A DNA stretch of 40,027 nt, taken from Bacillota bacterium (GTDB lineage Bacteria > Bacillota > Sulfobacillia > UBA995 > UBA9673). The notes below the pieces were generated by a model. That model was not told the origin of the DNA and did not search any database. It saw nothing but the letters and a program-made list of their open reading frames with translations. The stretch spans positions 1-40,027 of the forward strand of contig QZJP01000035.1 in assembly GCA_003599345.1 (NCBI GenBank), read 5' to 3'. Below, piece by piece: positions 25,208 through 34,478 of the stretch (position 1 is the stretch's first letter; each line of letters opens with the position of its first letter). The position numbers and the translations under genes are program-made.

Positions 25208-26431
25208 ATGAAGGAACCCTGGCACACCGACAAGTGGTTCACGAGTCCGTGGAACTTCGTCCCGGAGGTCGTGAAGGAGAACTGCTTCGCCCGTAAAGTC
25301 CAGTTGCACGACATCACCCTTCGAGACGGTGAGCAGCAAGCCGGTTTGGTGTTGCGGGCCGAGGATAAGGTGGCCATCGCTGAGAAGCTGGCCGAGGCCG
25401 GAGTGGACCGAATCGAAGCGGGCATGCCCGCCGTATCCCGGGACGACGAGAAGGCCATCCGGGAGATTGTCAAGCGCAAGCTGGGTCCGAAGATCTTCGC
25501 CTTCGCCCGGTGCATGGTCGAGGACGTCAAGCGCGCCAAGGACTGCGGCGTGGACGGGATCGTCATTGAAATACCCAGCAGCGAACACATCATCCGCAAC
25601 GCCTACGGCTGGCCGCCCGAGAAGGCGGTCGACCTCTCAATCAAGGCGACTCAGGCGGCCAAGGAGGCCGGCCTTTTCACGGCTTTCTTCACGATCGACG
25701 CTTCGCGGGCCGACCTCGACTGGCTCCTGAGCCTCATCGGGCGCGTGGCCGACGAGGGACACATGGACGCCGTGACCCTCGTGGACACGATGGGCGCATG
25801 CTCGCCCGCGGCCATCCGCTACTTCGTCCGCAGGGTCCGCCAGCGTTTCCCGGAAGCGCAACTAGAGGCTCACTTTCATGACGATTTCGGCCTGGCCACG
25901 GCGAACACGTTGGAGGCGCTGGCCCTCGGCGTTCAAGTGGCCCACGTCTCGGTGTGCGGCATCGGCGAGAGGGCCGGAGGAGCGGCCCTCGAGGACGTGG
26001 TCGTAGCCCTCAAGACCCTCTACGGAGTCGAGACGGCGGTCAAGACGGAGAAGCTGTACGAGCTATGCCAGGTCGTCCTCGACCGCACTGGGCACCCGAT
26101 TCCGCCCAACAAGTCCGTGGCCGGAAGAGCCCTCTTCGATGTGGAGTCAGGCATACCAGCCACGTGGCTGAGGCGCTGTGGAGAGAAGCTGCTCACGGAG
26201 GTCTTCCCGCTCCACCCGGACCTCATCGGTCAGTCGCAACCGAGAATCGTGCTGGGGAAAGGATGCGGCGACGAATCGGTCCGGCAGTGGCTCGAGGATA
26301 TGGGGGCTCAGGCGACGCCGGAGCAGGTGAGCCGGCTCACCGCTCTCGTCAAGGACTTCTCACTCGCCAAGAAAGATCTCCTGACCCGCCGCGAGTTCGC
26401 AACGCTGGTCCGTTGGGTGCTGGAGGACTAG
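25208..26431 (+). CDS. LeuA/homocitrate-synthase-like DRE-TIM enzyme
   Basis: This 407-residue protein has the DRE-TIM metallolyase barrel. HDITLRDGEQ (Arg39-Asp40) and HFHD (His222, His224) supply the metal and acyl-CoA site. The later motif reads CGIGERAGG where synthases have NGIGERAGN. A region near residues 300-315 (NKSVAGRALFDVESGIPA) resembles homocitrate and isopropylmalate synthases. The C-terminal regulatory domain of isopropylmalate synthase is missing, so feedback control by leucine is not expected. It would condense an acyl-CoA with a 2-oxoacid or run a retro-aldol cleavage. No other leucine or lysine genes are nearby, so a catabolic role is likely. The ATG at 25208 follows AGAGGAGGTT. 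Confidence 0.87.
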   Translation: MKEPWHTDKWFTSPWNFVPEVVKENCFARKVQLHDITLRDGEQQAGLVLRAEDKVAIAEKLAEAGVDRIEAGMPAVSRDDEKAIREIVKRKLGPKIFAFARCMVEDVKRAKDCGVDGIVIEIPSSEHIIRNAYGWPPEKAVDLSIKATQAAKEAGLFTAFFTIDASRADLDWLLSLIGRVADEGHMDAVTLVDTMGACSPAAIRYFVRRVRQRFPEAQLEAHFHDDFGLATANTLEALALGVQVAHVSVCGIGERAGGAALEDVVVALKTLYGVETAVKTEKLYELCQVVLDRTGHPIPPNKSVAGRALFDVESGIPATWLRRCGEKLLTEVFPLHPDLIGQSQPRIVLGKGCGDESVRQWLEDMGAQATPEQVSRLTALVKDFSLAKKDLLTRREFATLVRWVLED

Positions 26432-26432
26432 C

Positions 26433-27569
26433 GTGAACCGGCGGCTAGGGATTGCAGTGATCGGAGCCGGCTGGATGGGCCGCGTGCATAGCGAGGCCTA
26501 CCGGCGCCTCGCTGGCCTTCTCCCGTTGCCGGGGGTCGACGTGGAGCTGCGGTGGGTCGTGGACCGGGAACCGCATCTCTGCCGTGACCTCGCCGAGCGG
26601 TACGGGTTCGGTCGCTTCACGACTGATTGGACCGAGCCGCTCCGCGACCCAGAAGTGAGCGTGCTCGACGTCTGCCTGCCCAACGCCTACCATCGAGAGG
26701 CGGTGCTGGGCGCAGTTTCCGAGCGCAAGCACGTCCTGTGCGAGAAACCGTTGGGGAAGGATCCCCGCGAGTCCGAAGAGATGTACAGAGCAGCGCAGGA
26801 AGCCGGCATCTGCCATCAGACGGCCTTCAACTACCGCCGGGTTCCCGCTCTGGCCTTCGCCAGGGAACTGATTGCCGGCGGTGAACTAGGCGAGCTCCGC
26901 GAGTTCCGGGGGCAGTTCCTTCAGGACTTCGCCGCTGATCCCGGCGTGCCGGCCTCCTGGCGCTTCGCGAGTTCGGTAGCGGGGGCCGGAAGCCTTGCCA
27001 CTCTAGGATCCCACCTTCTTGACCTGACCCGGTGGCTGATGGGCGAGGTCACCGCGATAGCCGGAGCTAGTCAGACCTTCATCGCGGAACGCCCGGTGGA
27101 GGACGGGCGCCCGGTACGCGTGGATGTGGATGACACATCGTGCCTGGTGGCACGTTTCGCGGGACGCGCCATAGGCCTCCTGCAGACAAGCTGGGTCGCC
27201 CACGGTCGACGGTGTCAACTAGAGGTGGAAGTCCACGGCAGCCGGGGCTCGCTCGTCTTCAGCCTCGAGCGGATGAATGAGCTGCAGTTCTGTGAAGGCG
27301 ACGGCCCCTCGACCCGGAAGGGCTTCCGGACCATCCACGTGGGGCAGTCGCATCCGTACGGCGGGGTCTTCGAGCTCAAGACCGGCATGAACCTGGGTTG
27401 GCGGGACACCTTCGTCCTACAAGCCCACGAGTTCCTCAAGGCCGTGCTGGAAGGCCGTCCGGCGACGCCCTCCTTCTACGACGGGTGGCAGGTAGATCGG
27501 CTCATCGCCGTAGCCGCGGAGGCGGGACGTGGGGACGGCTGGGTGAGCGTACCCCCCGTGCCGACATAA
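26433..27569 (+). CDS. Gfo/Idh/MocA-family oxidoreductase, copy 2
   Basis: This 378-residue NAD(P)-dependent oxidoreductase has GAGWMG at residues 11-16 and the catalytic lysine in EKPL (Lys105). It shares long identical stretches with the protein at 20973 throughout, including the C-terminal domain (HGSRGSL versus YGSRGAL, and LKTGM). The two copies bracket the BKACE, acyl-CoA synthetase and LeuA-like genes. GTG at 26433 begins one base after the preceding stop, with GGAGGA inside the end of that gene. It is the last gene of the rightward block and is followed by a perfect hairpin. Confidence 0.92.
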   Translation: MNRRLGIAVIGAGWMGRVHSEAYRRLAGLLPLPGVDVELRWVVDREPHLCRDLAERYGFGRFTTDWTEPLRDPEVSVLDVCLPNAYHREAVLGAVSERKHVLCEKPLGKDPRESEEMYRAAQEAGICHQTAFNYRRVPALAFARELIAGGELGELREFRGQFLQDFAADPGVPASWRFASSVAGAGSLATLGSHLLDLTRWLMGEVTAIAGASQTFIAERPVEDGRPVRVDVDDTSCLVARFAGRAIGLLQTSWVAHGRRCQLEVEVHGSRGSLVFSLERMNELQFCEGDGPSTRKGFRTIHVGQSHPYGGVFELKTGMNLGWRDTFVLQAHEFLKAVLEGRPATPSFYDGWQVDRLIAVAAEAGRGDGWVSVPPVPT

Positions 27570-27929
27570 TCAGGCGCTGCTATTGGAGAGGCCCGAGCCG
27601 CCTACCCGGGCCTCTCCGCCCGCTCCGGGCCAGACTGCTGCCGGCTTGATCACCTTTATCCTCAGTTCGACGACTCGCGAGGGGCAATACAGCAAGACCT
27701 CGTCCGGCGAGGAGTACGGCCTGAAGTTGGTGGCCGGGGCCTCGTTCCTGAGGGCGTGCAGAACCGGGTAGATATGGTGGTAGAACTCGCCGCATAGACC
27801 TTCGGGGGTCGCGTAGGCGAACGAGTAACGGTCGCCGACCTCGTGGCCGCACCGGCAGTTTTCCGGGCCGCCGCGAACGGAGACGACCTCCGCCTCGAAC
27901 GAACATGGCTCATCGAAGGAGATTCTCAT
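27570..27929 (-). CDS. TIGR04076-family small protein
   Basis: This 119-residue protein of unknown function matches the TIGR04076 pattern. A first strand with EAEVVSVRG is followed by a cysteine-containing GHEVGDRYSF, then GLCGEFYHHIYPVLHALR, and finally YCPSRVVELRIKV. The last 25 or so residues (from PAAVWPG) are low-complexity and are encoded by the convergent hairpin region, so they look like a non-conserved tail; family members are usually nearer 90-100 residues. The ATG at 27929 has GAGGAGGG about 13 nt upstream, a long spacing. Four or more cysteines could bind metal. It is downstream of another small cysteine protein on the same strand. No function is assigned. Confidence 0.8.
   Translation of the reverse strand: MRISFDEPCSFEAEVVSVRGGPENCRCGHEVGDRYSFAYATPEGLCGEFYHHIYPVLHALRNEAPATNFRPYSSPDEVLLYCPSRVVELRIKVIKPAAVWPGAGGEARVGGSGLSNSSA
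27585..27617. terminator. Perfect 11-bp hairpin at the convergent gene ends
   Basis: GGAGAGGCCCG (27585-27595) pairs exactly with CGGGCCTCTCC (27607-27617), loop 11 nt. It lies 16 nt after the rightward Gfo/Idh/MocA stop, and inside the last codons of the leftward TIGR04076-like gene. No T-run follows on either strand, so efficiency as an intrinsic terminator is uncertain. It may end the 27-kb rightward transcript, perhaps with Rho. Confidence 0.5.
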
Positions 27930-27944
27930 TGCTGGTCGCCGTCC

Positions 27945-28006
27945 CTCCTCTCGGGCGCTCGAGGCCCAACCGCCTCTCCTCTCGGGCGCTCGACGCCCAG
28001 CCGCCC
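27945..28006. repeat. Two tandem copies of a 31-bp unit between small minus-strand genes
   Basis: Bases 27945-27975 and 27976-28006 are the same unit with three differences. On the minus strand each copy ends in GAGAGGAG, so the purine-rich ribosome site of the TIGR04076-like gene is present twice, once 15 nt and once 46 nt upstream of its start. The duplication occupies most of the 98-nt gap after the upstream small gene. Confidence 0.75.
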
Positions 28007-28027
28007 GCGGCAGCGCCACGCCGCTCT

Positions 28028-28237
28028 CTAGGAGCGCGCTTCCTCTACCGGCGCGTGGGCAGGCCTGCCGTGCACCTTCTCGTAGGCCCGGCACGACGGG
28101 CAGATACCGCGTTCCACGTTCTTGACGAACCAGAAGGCGAGCCCTCGCTGTTTGGCCCTGGCCCGACGGCAAATCGGGCAGTTCTCGCACATCTTGGCCT
28201 TGGCTCGGTCCTGCTCAGTGATTTCGGCTGTCCCCAT
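28028..28237 (-). CDS. Small four-cysteine (zinc-ribbon-like) protein
   Basis: This is a 69-residue basic protein. The first half has Cys17, Cys20 and Cys23 (CENCPIC) and the second half CPSC, with arginine/lysine-rich stretches and an aromatic LAFWFVK segment between. The pairs suggest one bound zinc or an iron-sulfur site. The ATG at 28237 has a purine-rich AGGAGGGGGAGCGGAGG directly upstream. It is in line with the TIGR04076-like gene and probably cotranscribed. I do not recognise a named family with certainty. Confidence 0.65.
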   Translation of the reverse strand: MGTAEITEQDRAKAKMCENCPICRRARAKQRGLAFWFVKNVERGICPSCRAYEKVHGRPAHAPVEEARS

Positions 28238-28423
28238 CCTCCGCTCCCCCTCCTATGGCCGCGTGGAGCCCTATGACGATGGGTCGGCACTGGAACCCCC
28301 GCCGGCTCGATACGTCAAAGGAGGTGGGCGCCGCCCGCGTCCGGGGCAGGCGCTACTCGTCGACGGGAGCCGGGCTCAAGTTGGCGGAGCCGTCAGCCCT
28401 CCCGCGCCAGGGAGTGGTCCCCG
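28238..28423. promoter_or_regulatory. Divergent intergenic region, 186 bp
   Basis: This gap separates the leftward small genes from the rightward serpin and must hold at least the promoters for both directions. I see no clear -35/-10 pair. An AAAGGAGGTGG stretch near 28318-28328 resembles a ribosome site, but the 34-codon frame behind it has no protein-like character. Confidence 0.35.
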
Positions 28424-29770
28424 GTGTCTGACGTGTTCCTCCGTGTGGAATTTCGAATTCGGCCTCGCGCTGGGCTTTCCCTACCCAGGCTCCTCAGCCT
28501 CGTTGTGGCCGTCTTGTTGGCTCTGGCCTCCGTCACCTTTGCCCTGAGCGGTTGCAGGGCCCTGTTCGGGCCTGCCGGGCCGTTCGGCCGGGGCGGGCCG
28601 GAGCCGCCCGACCCGGAGCAGGCTCGCCTGGTGGCGGCCTCCTCGAACGCCCTCGCCTTCGACCTGCTCGAGAAGCTCTCGGTGGCCGCGGCGGGGAAGA
28701 ACGTCGTCCTCTCGCCCCTGAGCATCTCCGCTCTGCTGGCCATGCTCCTCGAAGGCGCGGACGGCGAGACGGCGGCGGCCATCGCCGGCGTGCTCCACCT
28801 TCCGTGGGGGCAGGACCCGGCGGCGGGTGAAAGCGCCGGGGGCTTCGGCACCCTCCTTAACTACATCAGCCATCCGGATGCGACTGGTCCGGACGTGGAG
28901 CTCGCCATAGGCAACGCCATCTGGCCGACCGTGGGCTACCCGCTCACGGACGAGTTCGTGGAAACCATGACCGACGACTTCCGGGCGGAAGTAGCCGAAC
29001 TCGACCTCGGGTCGCAGCAGGCGGCCGACGAGATCGACCACTGGGTGGTCGAGAAGACCCGTGGCCGCATCCAGCGGATGTCTGACGCCCTCGGCCTCCC
29101 CGACCCGGGCGCCGTGACCGTCCTCATGAACGCCGTCTATTTCAAGGGCAACTGGACGCATCGCTTCGACAAGGAGGCGACGCAGCCCGGCACGTTCACC
29201 TTCCCCGACGGGACCGAGGTCACCGTGCCGATGATGTGCCGGAGGGGGGAGTTCGAGGTGGCGGAAGGGGCCCTGGCCGACGGCCTTGGATTCCTCATGC
29301 TCCGCCTGCCCTACGGTGAGGACCAGCGGTTCGTCATGGAGATCCTGCTTCCCGGCCTCCCCGACATCGGCCGGTTCGTCGCCGGCCTCACGCCCGAGGA
29401 GCGCCTCGAGGCTGCCGCAGCGCTCGCCGAGCAGGAAGTGTTCCTCGTCATGCCCAGCTTCGAACTGGAGTACGAGGCCACCCGAGAACTCGACGCCGCT
29501 CTCCAGGGCCTCGGCATGGCCATCGCCTACTCCCCCGAATCGGACTTCACCCCGATGTCGCCCCGCGACCCCTGGCTGAGCCGTATCGCCCACAAGACCT
29601 ACATCCGGGTCGACGAAGAGGGTAGCGAGGCCGCCGGGGTGACGGGCGGCGTGATGCGGGAGTCGATGCCGGCCGAACTGCGCGTCGACCGTCCCTTCGT
29701 TTTCACCGTCACCGACACGGATACCGGGGTCATCCTGTTCATGGGCGTGGTGACCGACCCGACGGCGTAG
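28424..29770 (+). CDS. Lipoprotein serpin (serine/cysteine protease inhibitor)
   Basis: This 448-residue secreted serpin has an N-terminal hydrophobic segment ending in the lipobox ALSGC (Cys44), then a short proline/glycine linker and a complete serpin domain from about residue 70. Conserved features are NVVLSPLSI, NAVYFKGNW, the hinge EEGSEAAGVT (from residue 398) and the C-terminal DRPFVF. The small-residue hinge suggests an inhibitory serpin that traps its target. By alignment with alpha-1-antitrypsin the scissile bond should fall in MRESM (residues 411-415), but the loop is one residue shorter and P1 is not certain. The GTG at 28424 has GGGAGTGG 6 nt upstream. It precedes a membrane M28 protein; a link between them is inferred only. 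Confidence 0.93.
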   Translation: MSDVFLRVEFRIRPRAGLSLPRLLSLVVAVLLALASVTFALSGCRALFGPAGPFGRGGPEPPDPEQARLVAASSNALAFDLLEKLSVAAAGKNVVLSPLSISALLAMLLEGADGETAAAIAGVLHLPWGQDPAAGESAGGFGTLLNYISHPDATGPDVELAIGNAIWPTVGYPLTDEFVETMTDDFRAEVAELDLGSQQAADEIDHWVVEKTRGRIQRMSDALGLPDPGAVTVLMNAVYFKGNWTHRFDKEATQPGTFTFPDGTEVTVPMMCRRGEFEVAEGALADGLGFLMLRLPYGEDQRFVMEILLPGLPDIGRFVAGLTPEERLEAAAALAEQEVFLVMPSFELEYEATRELDAALQGLGMAIAYSPESDFTPMSPRDPWLSRIAHKTYIRVDEEGSEAAGVTGGVMRESMPAELRVDRPFVFTVTDTDTGVILFMGVVTDPTA

Positions 29771-29827
29771 CGCCGGCCATCTGGCACAGGATTCACAGAC
29801 GATTGCGAGAACTTGCCCCCAATCCAA

Positions 29828-29853
29828 GCCACGGCTGGGGAGCCGGCTGTGGC
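29828..29853 (+). other. Weak bulged hairpin between serpin and M28 genes
   Basis: GCCAC (29828-29832) pairs with GTGGC (29849-29853), and GGCT with AGCC inside it, with a 4-nt bulge. No T-run follows. It may reduce read-through from the serpin gene, or be chance in GC-rich DNA. Confidence 0.25.
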
Positions 29854-29873
29854 CATCGATTGGAGGGCTCCCC

Positions 29874-32004
29874 ATGAGACGCCCGCACGCCGTTTGGGTT
29901 CAGGTCTTGCTTTTCCTGCTCTTCGCCGTCGTTCTCTCGGCCGTTCCCGCGCTCGTAGGGTTGCTCGCGGACAAGTCCGGTTTGGGCTTAAGCCTGTTTC
30001 TGGCCTGGTACGGTATCTTCCCGCCTGTGACGTTGTTCCTTCTGGGCTGGCTCTTCTACCGGTACGAGAGCAACTGGCTCCGGTTCTGGGGGCGTGTGTC
30101 GCTGGGCGTGGGGATATGGTTCTCCCTCCAGGCCCTGGTGACCCCGCTGGCCGAGGCGTCGCTCGTCTTCCGGCTTCTCTCGCTCCCCACCGTCCTGGCC
30201 GGTGACAACTGGCTATGGCTCTGGACGGTCATTTTCCTGGGCGACGGCATCTGCCTCACCGTCGCCGGAACCTACAGGCTAGGGGCCGCGTCCCTGACTC
30301 GTGACGTGCCAACGGCGGCCTCGGCCTCCGAACCGGCCTCCGAACCGGCCCCAGGCCGGACTCGAATCCGCACCGCCGTGACCATCGCCGCCATCGTCCT
30401 CCTGGCGGCCGTCCCGGCGCTCGTGGTTTGGTCGTCGGTCCCCGGCACCCCACGCCTCCCCACCTCGACTCCCGGCGCGGAGGGGGACCCCGCCTCCTTG
30501 GGTCCACGGCTCCCCTCCACCGAGGAAGTCTGGAGCTACATCGTCGATATCTACAGCTTCGGCCCGCGCCGGACGGGCAGCCAAGCGGCCCTGGCCACGG
30601 CCGACTACCTCGCCTCCCGCCTCACCGGTTTCGGCTTCGCCGACGTCAGGGTGGAGACGGTCGACTTCGACTACTGGGAAGCCTCGCGCTGGCGGGTCTC
30701 GGTGGATGACGGCTCCGGTTCGGGTCCGCGGGACCTTGAGTGCTTCTACGTTCCGTACAGCGGCCCGACCGCCCCGGAGGGCGTGACCGCCGAACTCGTG
30801 TACGTCGGCACGGGCCGCTCCGAGGACTGGGCCGGGACTGACGTCGCCGGCAAGGTGGTCCTGGTCGACCTTCCCCCGGTGGAGGTGGCCTGGGACCAGC
30901 TCAAGATCTTCGGCTACCTGGCCTACGACAAGACCGGCCGGACGAAGGGTTGGAGTCGCCCTTACCCCATCGGCTGGATGATCCACTACCTTTCCGTCTA
31001 CCCGGCTCTGGAGGAGGCCGGCGTCGCCGGTATCATCGGAGTGCTCCGCGGTTACCCGGACATGGGTCCCCTGTCCTACTACGCCCCGTACGACGGCGAG
31101 CTGCGCTCCGTGCCGAGCCTCTACATCCGGGAGCGTGAAGGACAAAGGCTGGTGGAGGCTCTCCAGGGTGGGGCCGGCGTCACGGCCAGCGTCGTCCTCG
31201 AGGCCGCGGTGGCCCCGGGCGCCGGCAGGGCCCCGGTGGTCTACGGGGTGTTGCCCGGCCGTAGCGAGACCAACCTCATCATACACTCGCACTACGACTC
31301 GCCCTGGGCGAGCGGGGTCGAGGACAGCTCCGGCGTGGGCGTGGTCCTGGCCCTGGCCCGCTACTACGCCGCCGTCCCGGCCGAGGCGCGGGACCGCACC
31401 CTGGTCTTCCTGTTCACCGGCTCGCACATGGTCGGGGCCCCGACCAACCCGTGGTTCATCGAGAGCCACCGCGAGGACATCATGGCCCGTAACCTCTACG
31501 ACATCGCCATAGAACACGTGGCCGACGACTTCCCCTACGACGACGAAGGCCTCACGGCCCGGGGCGCCTTCGTCACGGAGAACCCCGTCGTGGCGAGCAT
31601 CTTCGCCCGCACGGTCACTACCCGAGGCCTGGACCGCACCCTCATCTTCCCGACGGGTACGCCCCTCGGGGTGCCGACCGACGCCGGGCCGTTCCAGCGG
31701 GCCGGCTACCGTGTCGTGAGCCTCATCAGCGGGCCGGTCTATCTCTTTGACGCGGCGGATACGCTGGACCGGGTGGCGAGGGACGAGCTCGGGCCCATGG
31801 CCGCCGCCTACGTGGACTTCATCGAACGCCTGGGGCAGGTTCCAGACTTCCTGCTGAGGCCCAAGGTCAACTTGCTGGCCGCCCTCTACGTGCTGGTGCT
31901 TCTGACGCCTCTCGCCCTCGCGGGATACCTCTCTAGGGGCCCCGGGTACGCCGGCCGCCCTGTCGTGATGACGACGGGCACTCGGAAGAACGGAGGAGAG
32001 CTGC

Positions 32005-32024
<20 letters not shown>
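29874..32024 (+). CDS. Membrane-anchored M28-like peptidase with altered active site
   Basis: This 716-residue protein has five predicted N-terminal helices (about 8-31, 40-62, 74-93, 112-133, 167-188), an exterior domain, and one C-terminal helix (665-686). The exterior part has a PA-like insert and an M28 fold. The first metal residues are kept: His473 and Asp475 in HSHYD, and Asp484 in EDSSG. The usual catalytic Glu-Glu pair is replaced by Ser517-His518 (TGSHMVG), and the closing SDHAPF motif reads TDAGPF (Asp603, His lost). It may be a divergent subfamily or an inactive binding protein. The ATG at 29874 has TGGAGGGC 5 nt upstream. It overlaps the following amidase gene by 20 nt. Confidence 0.85.
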
Positions 32025-33444
<1,420 letters not shown>

Positions 33445-33466
33445 GGGAAACCCGGGCGGCGGCTCT

Positions 33467-34360
33467 TTAGGTCGTACCCTGGAGCACAACCCGGATGGTC
33501 CCTGGGAGTCCGGTCTCCGCCGACTGGTACTCGACTCTCAAGTAGCGGGTGAAGTGGAGGGGCGTCAGCCTGGCGACCTCCCCGTTCGCCGCCTTGTGTG
33601 AGGCCGGGTCCGGAAACCACGTCAAGCCGTCGGTGCTATAGGACATGTGGACGTTTACGGCGTGACCGTCAACGTGGAAAGCGAAGGCGGTTACCACTTC
33701 CAGCCCGCCTACGTCGACGGCTCCCGTCGCACGCCTGGTGTCCCTGCTCTCGAACTCGCCTAGGTCGCGCGTCACCACTCGGCGGACCGGCGGCGGGGGC
33801 GGAACCGGTGGAGGAGGGGGCGGTTCGGGACCGACGCAGACTACCAGTCGGGGCCAGACCCCGGGATCTCCCCACCGCGTGCTCGGGGCTGCCGATAGCG
33901 CCTCCATCTCCTCGTTCCTGGCCCGAACGAGAAGGCCGTAGTTCGGCCTATCTCCGGCGACCCACGCCCGAACGAGGGCTGTGACGTTAAACTCGACCCA
34001 GGTGCCACGTGCTTGAGGGCACACCACGCAGTCGGTGGGCAAGATGTCGGCAGCCGGCTGGTTGAGCCAGGTGACCTCGCGTTCCCGCCACGAGCCTGCC
34101 AGCCCGTAGACGTCGAGCAAGAGGAGGTGTCCGGTGCGCCATCTCTGGTACCAAACGAGCTTAGCCTCTCTCATATATGGGCCGGTGGTGGGTGACGGTA
34201 TAGCTGCCACGTCGAACCGGAGTAAGCTTCGGTAGACGCCCCATATTCGGTGGCGACCGGCGCATAGGAGTAGGCTATCGCCCTGGTTACGAGTCGGGGA
34301 GAAGGCCCAGATGACGGCGTCGGCTTTGGGACGAATGGAGTGGTTGCCCAACAGCCCCAC
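33467..34360 (-). CDS. DNRLRE-domain surface protein with proline linker and DUF6385-like tail
   Basis: This 297-residue protein has three parts. Residues 1-177 form a DNRLRE beta domain (start SIRPKADAVIW, later YRSLLRFD and WLNQP). Residues 178-193 are a nearly pure proline linker. Residues 195-297 resemble the C-terminal domain of the DUF6385-like protein at 39590, with matching elements (a VNVHMS/VKIQIS strand and RYLRVEYQS/RYARVAYKS). No signal peptide is seen. The start is GTG at 34360 behind AAGGGCGGGGG, with an in-frame stop just upstream. Such proteins are probably structural surface or spore components in Bacillota. It is the last gene of the leftward locus, 118 nt after the acetyltransferase/oxidoreductase fusion. 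Confidence 0.78.
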   Translation of the reverse strand: MGLLGNHSIRPKADAVIWAFSPTRNQGDSLLLCAGRHRIWGVYRSLLRFDVAAIPSPTTGPYMREAKLVWYQRWRTGHLLLLDVYGLAGSWREREVTWLNQPAADILPTDCVVCPQARGTWVEFNVTALVRAWVAGDRPNYGLLVRARNEEMEALSAAPSTRWGDPGVWPRLVVCVGPEPPPPPPVPPPPPVRRVVTRDLGEFESRDTRRATGAVDVGGLEVVTAFAFHVDGHAVNVHMSYSTDGLTWFPDPASHKAANGEVARLTPLHFTRYLRVEYQSAETGLPGTIRVVLQGTT

Positions 34361-34478
34361 CCCGTTCCCCCGCCCTTACGTCTACGCTCTCTCTTTGCAC
34401 CATATTACGGGCCGGAGGAACCGGGCGGACCCTCGACCGGCTGGCTGGGGCCGGAACTCGGGCCTAAGTCCGGGGGGC

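Noticed and set aside
28325-28432. 34-codon frame behind AAAGGAGGTG upstream of the serpin
   Set aside because: The ribosome site overlaps the supposed start and the translation has no recognisable features.
33775-33828. GC-rich repetitive stretch
   Set aside because: It simply encodes the proline linker of the DNRLRE protein on the minus strand.
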